A stretch of DNA of 64,000 nt from Pseudarthrobacter sp. W1I19 (GTDB taxonomy: Bacteria; Actinomycetota; Actinomycetes; Actinomycetales; Micrococcaceae), in contig NZ_JAUSZR010000001.1 in assembly GCF_030817835.1 (NCBI RefSeq), positions 4,402,001 to 4,466,000 of the forward strand, written 5' to 3'. The notes beneath the pieces are model-generated. The model was not told where the DNA came from. It worked only from the letters and a program-made list of their open reading frames with translations, and searched no databases. The stretch's first letter is position 1. Each line of letters begins with the position of its first letter. Positions 62,928-64,000 of this stretch are shown piece by piece. Both the position numbers and the translations under genes were made by a program.

Positions 62928-63598
62928 CGTCCGGGCGCCCTGGTGACGACTTCCTGAAGGAACCAGCCGTTGCCGTCCGGATCACTGAAGGAAGCGAAGG
63001 AGCCGTAGTCAGCCCTGTCGGGGGAGGGGCCGCTGACCCGGTTTCGTCCGCCGGGCCTGTGGAAGAGCCCGTCGGCGTCATGCCAGACTTCGCTGATGTC
63101 GATCCCGCGGCTGTGCAGCTCTGCCTGCGCGGCGATAATGTCCGTCACGATCAGGTGAAGATTCTGGACCGACCCGGGCGTTGATTCGGTGACGCCCGTG
63201 CCGAAGATGATCGACATTTCCGAACCGGGAGGGGTGACCTGGATGATGCGAAGCTCCTCGCTGATGTTGAAGTCGGCGTCGAGGCGGAAACCGGCCTTCT
63301 CGTAGAAATCCTTTGCCCGGTCGACGTCGGAGACTGGGAGGACGAGGACTTCCAGCTTCAACTCCACGGTGCTTGCCAAAGCTGCTTCTGGTGCAGCCGC
63401 AGGCTGCTTATGGTCGCTTCCGACCGGCGCGTTGAGGCTGTAGCCCGCATCGGCAAGTGTTTGGGTCATGTGGTCCGCATACCAGGTGGGCCACTCGACA
63501 TCGTGTACGCCCCCGAGTACTTCGACTTCGTAGATTCCGTGGTCGGTTGCGGCCTGGTCCAGGGCGTTCTTCAGGATTTCTGTGGTGGGGATAGACAT
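62924..63598 (-). CDS. VOC-domain protein with N-terminal extension
   Basis: 224 residues from ATG 63598 (AAGGAG upstream). Residues 1-60 (TTEILKNALDQAATDHGIYE, DVEWPTWYADHMTQTLADAG) are a helical domain of a type seen in small Arthrobacter-like stress proteins. Residues 78-218 are a VOC fold (LEVLVLPVSDVDRAKDFYEK, FGTGVTESTPGSVQNLHLIV, FASFSDPDGNGWFLQEVV). A glyoxalase-like lyase or dioxygenase is possible. Cotranscribed with the oxidoreductase downstream. Confidence 0.83.
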   Translation of the reverse strand: MSIPTTEILKNALDQAATDHGIYEVEVLGGVHDVEWPTWYADHMTQTLADAGYSLNAPVGSDHKQPAAAPEAALASTVELKLEVLVLPVSDVDRAKDFYEKAGFRLDADFNISEELRIIQVTPPGSEMSIIFGTGVTESTPGSVQNLHLIVTDIIAAQAELHSRGIDISEVWHDADGLFHRPGGRNRVSGPSPDRADYGSFASFSDPDGNGWFLQEVVTRAPGR

Positions 63599-63644
63599 TT
63601 GGTTCTCCTTGGTGGGTGGTTGTTTTAGTGCCGGTAGGTGGTTG

Positions 63645-64000
63645 TCAGTTGGTGGGCCGCAGGTCCTGGAGGTCCAGGAGAATGGCGGCGAAGCTGTGGA
63701 TGCCGTTGTTGTCCTTGTCGCGAAGCAGGACACGGCGGCGGGTGGGAGCGGTTACTCCCTGGAAGTCTTTGTGCTCTGAGGTGTAATGGGCCACTTCGGC
63801 CCAGCCGTTGACTTCGACGTCGTAGTCCATCCGCCGCTGCAGCCCTGTTGCTGAGTCGAAGTAGTACGTCTGGACTTTGCTGTGGCTGTGGATGGAGTCC
63901 GGGAAAGTCACCTCGAGCCGGCGCCATGTCTCTCCGTCTTCGTCCCAGGGATCGATTTCGCGTGTCTCGACTCCTGGGAGCGTGAAGAGCAGCGGTTCGG
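63645..64000 (-). CDS. Hypothetical protein, C-terminal part (enters from the right edge)
   Basis: The minus-strand frame is open from base 64000 to the stop at 63645, about 117 residues. It reads LLFTLPGVETREIDPWDEDG, TWRRLEVTFPDSIHSHSKVQ, YYFDSATGLQRRMDYDVEVN and ends LLDLQDLRPTN. Beta-strand-rich, as in small lipocalin- or LolA-like folds, but no family is certain. It precedes the VOC and oxidoreductase genes by 46 bp and may head their operon. Confidence 0.65.
   Translation of the reverse strand, partial: EPLLFTLPGVETREIDPWDEDGETWRRLEVTFPDSIHSHSKVQTYYFDSATGLQRRMDYDVEVNGWAEVAHYTSEHKDFQGVTAPTRRRVLLRDKDNNGIHSFAAILLDLQDLRPTN

Overview
The window looks like chromosomal DNA of a high-GC actinobacterium of the Arthrobacter/Pseudarthrobacter group (Micrococcaceae). 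The signs are high third-position GC, many GTG starts, GTGA/ATGA gene overlaps, an actinobacterial-type SOS box, DUF3618/holin-like/CsbD stress genes, an Rv2629-like protein and an ECF41-type sigma factor. I saw no rRNA, tRNA or CRISPR array.

Layout. (1) 1-9.5 kb: two tandem GT87 glycosyltransferases, an opposing MptB-like mannosyltransferase, a SulP transporter, a membrane diguanylate cyclase, a zinc-ribbon protein and rsgA behind a short leader ORF. (2) 9.5-20.3 kb: an arabinan/arabinoside utilisation island with a LacI regulator, three GH43 enzymes, one GH51 arabinofuranosidase, an ABC importer without its own ATPase and a YesL protein. Four AACGTT-centred palindromes mark a likely LacI regulon. 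(3) 20.3-26.8 kb: alpha/beta hydrolase, SOS-controlled umuDC, a GH13 trehalose-synthase-like enzyme and an alditol-oxidase-like flavoprotein. (4) 26.8-42.8 kb: a stress and signalling block with an Rv2629/Balon-family protein between small acidic proteins, a MarR regulator divergent from a three-gene envelope-stress operon, a PNPOx-like protein, a TetR/amine oxidase pair, CsbD, a Ser/Thr kinase and GAF and GAF-ANTAR proteins. A TAAG-N4-CTTA palindrome recurs upstream of four of these transcription units.

(5) 43-64 kb: accessory DNA. It holds a LacI remnant, an ECF41 sigma factor beside an NDH-2-like flavoprotein, and an AraC-controlled hydroxyquinol pathway (two-component hydroxylase, then maleylacetate reductase and hydroxyquinol 1,2-dioxygenase in one open frame). 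An intact IS256-family element with target duplications follows, then two decayed genes truncated against each other, then a 2-keto-3-deoxygluconate kinase fused in frame to an IS30 transposase fragment, beside a truncated KDPG aldolase. The window ends in a small oxidoreductase/VOC operon.

Several genes (GH43 at 13.9-15.3 kb, DUF5997 at 32.7 kb, the MGYTHYF gene at 38 kb, the LacI remnant at 43 kb) carry one-base changes in short G/C runs that break otherwise good reading frames. These are either real mutations or run-length errors in the assembly. Family assignments come from motifs and remembered family sequences; no database search was possible.
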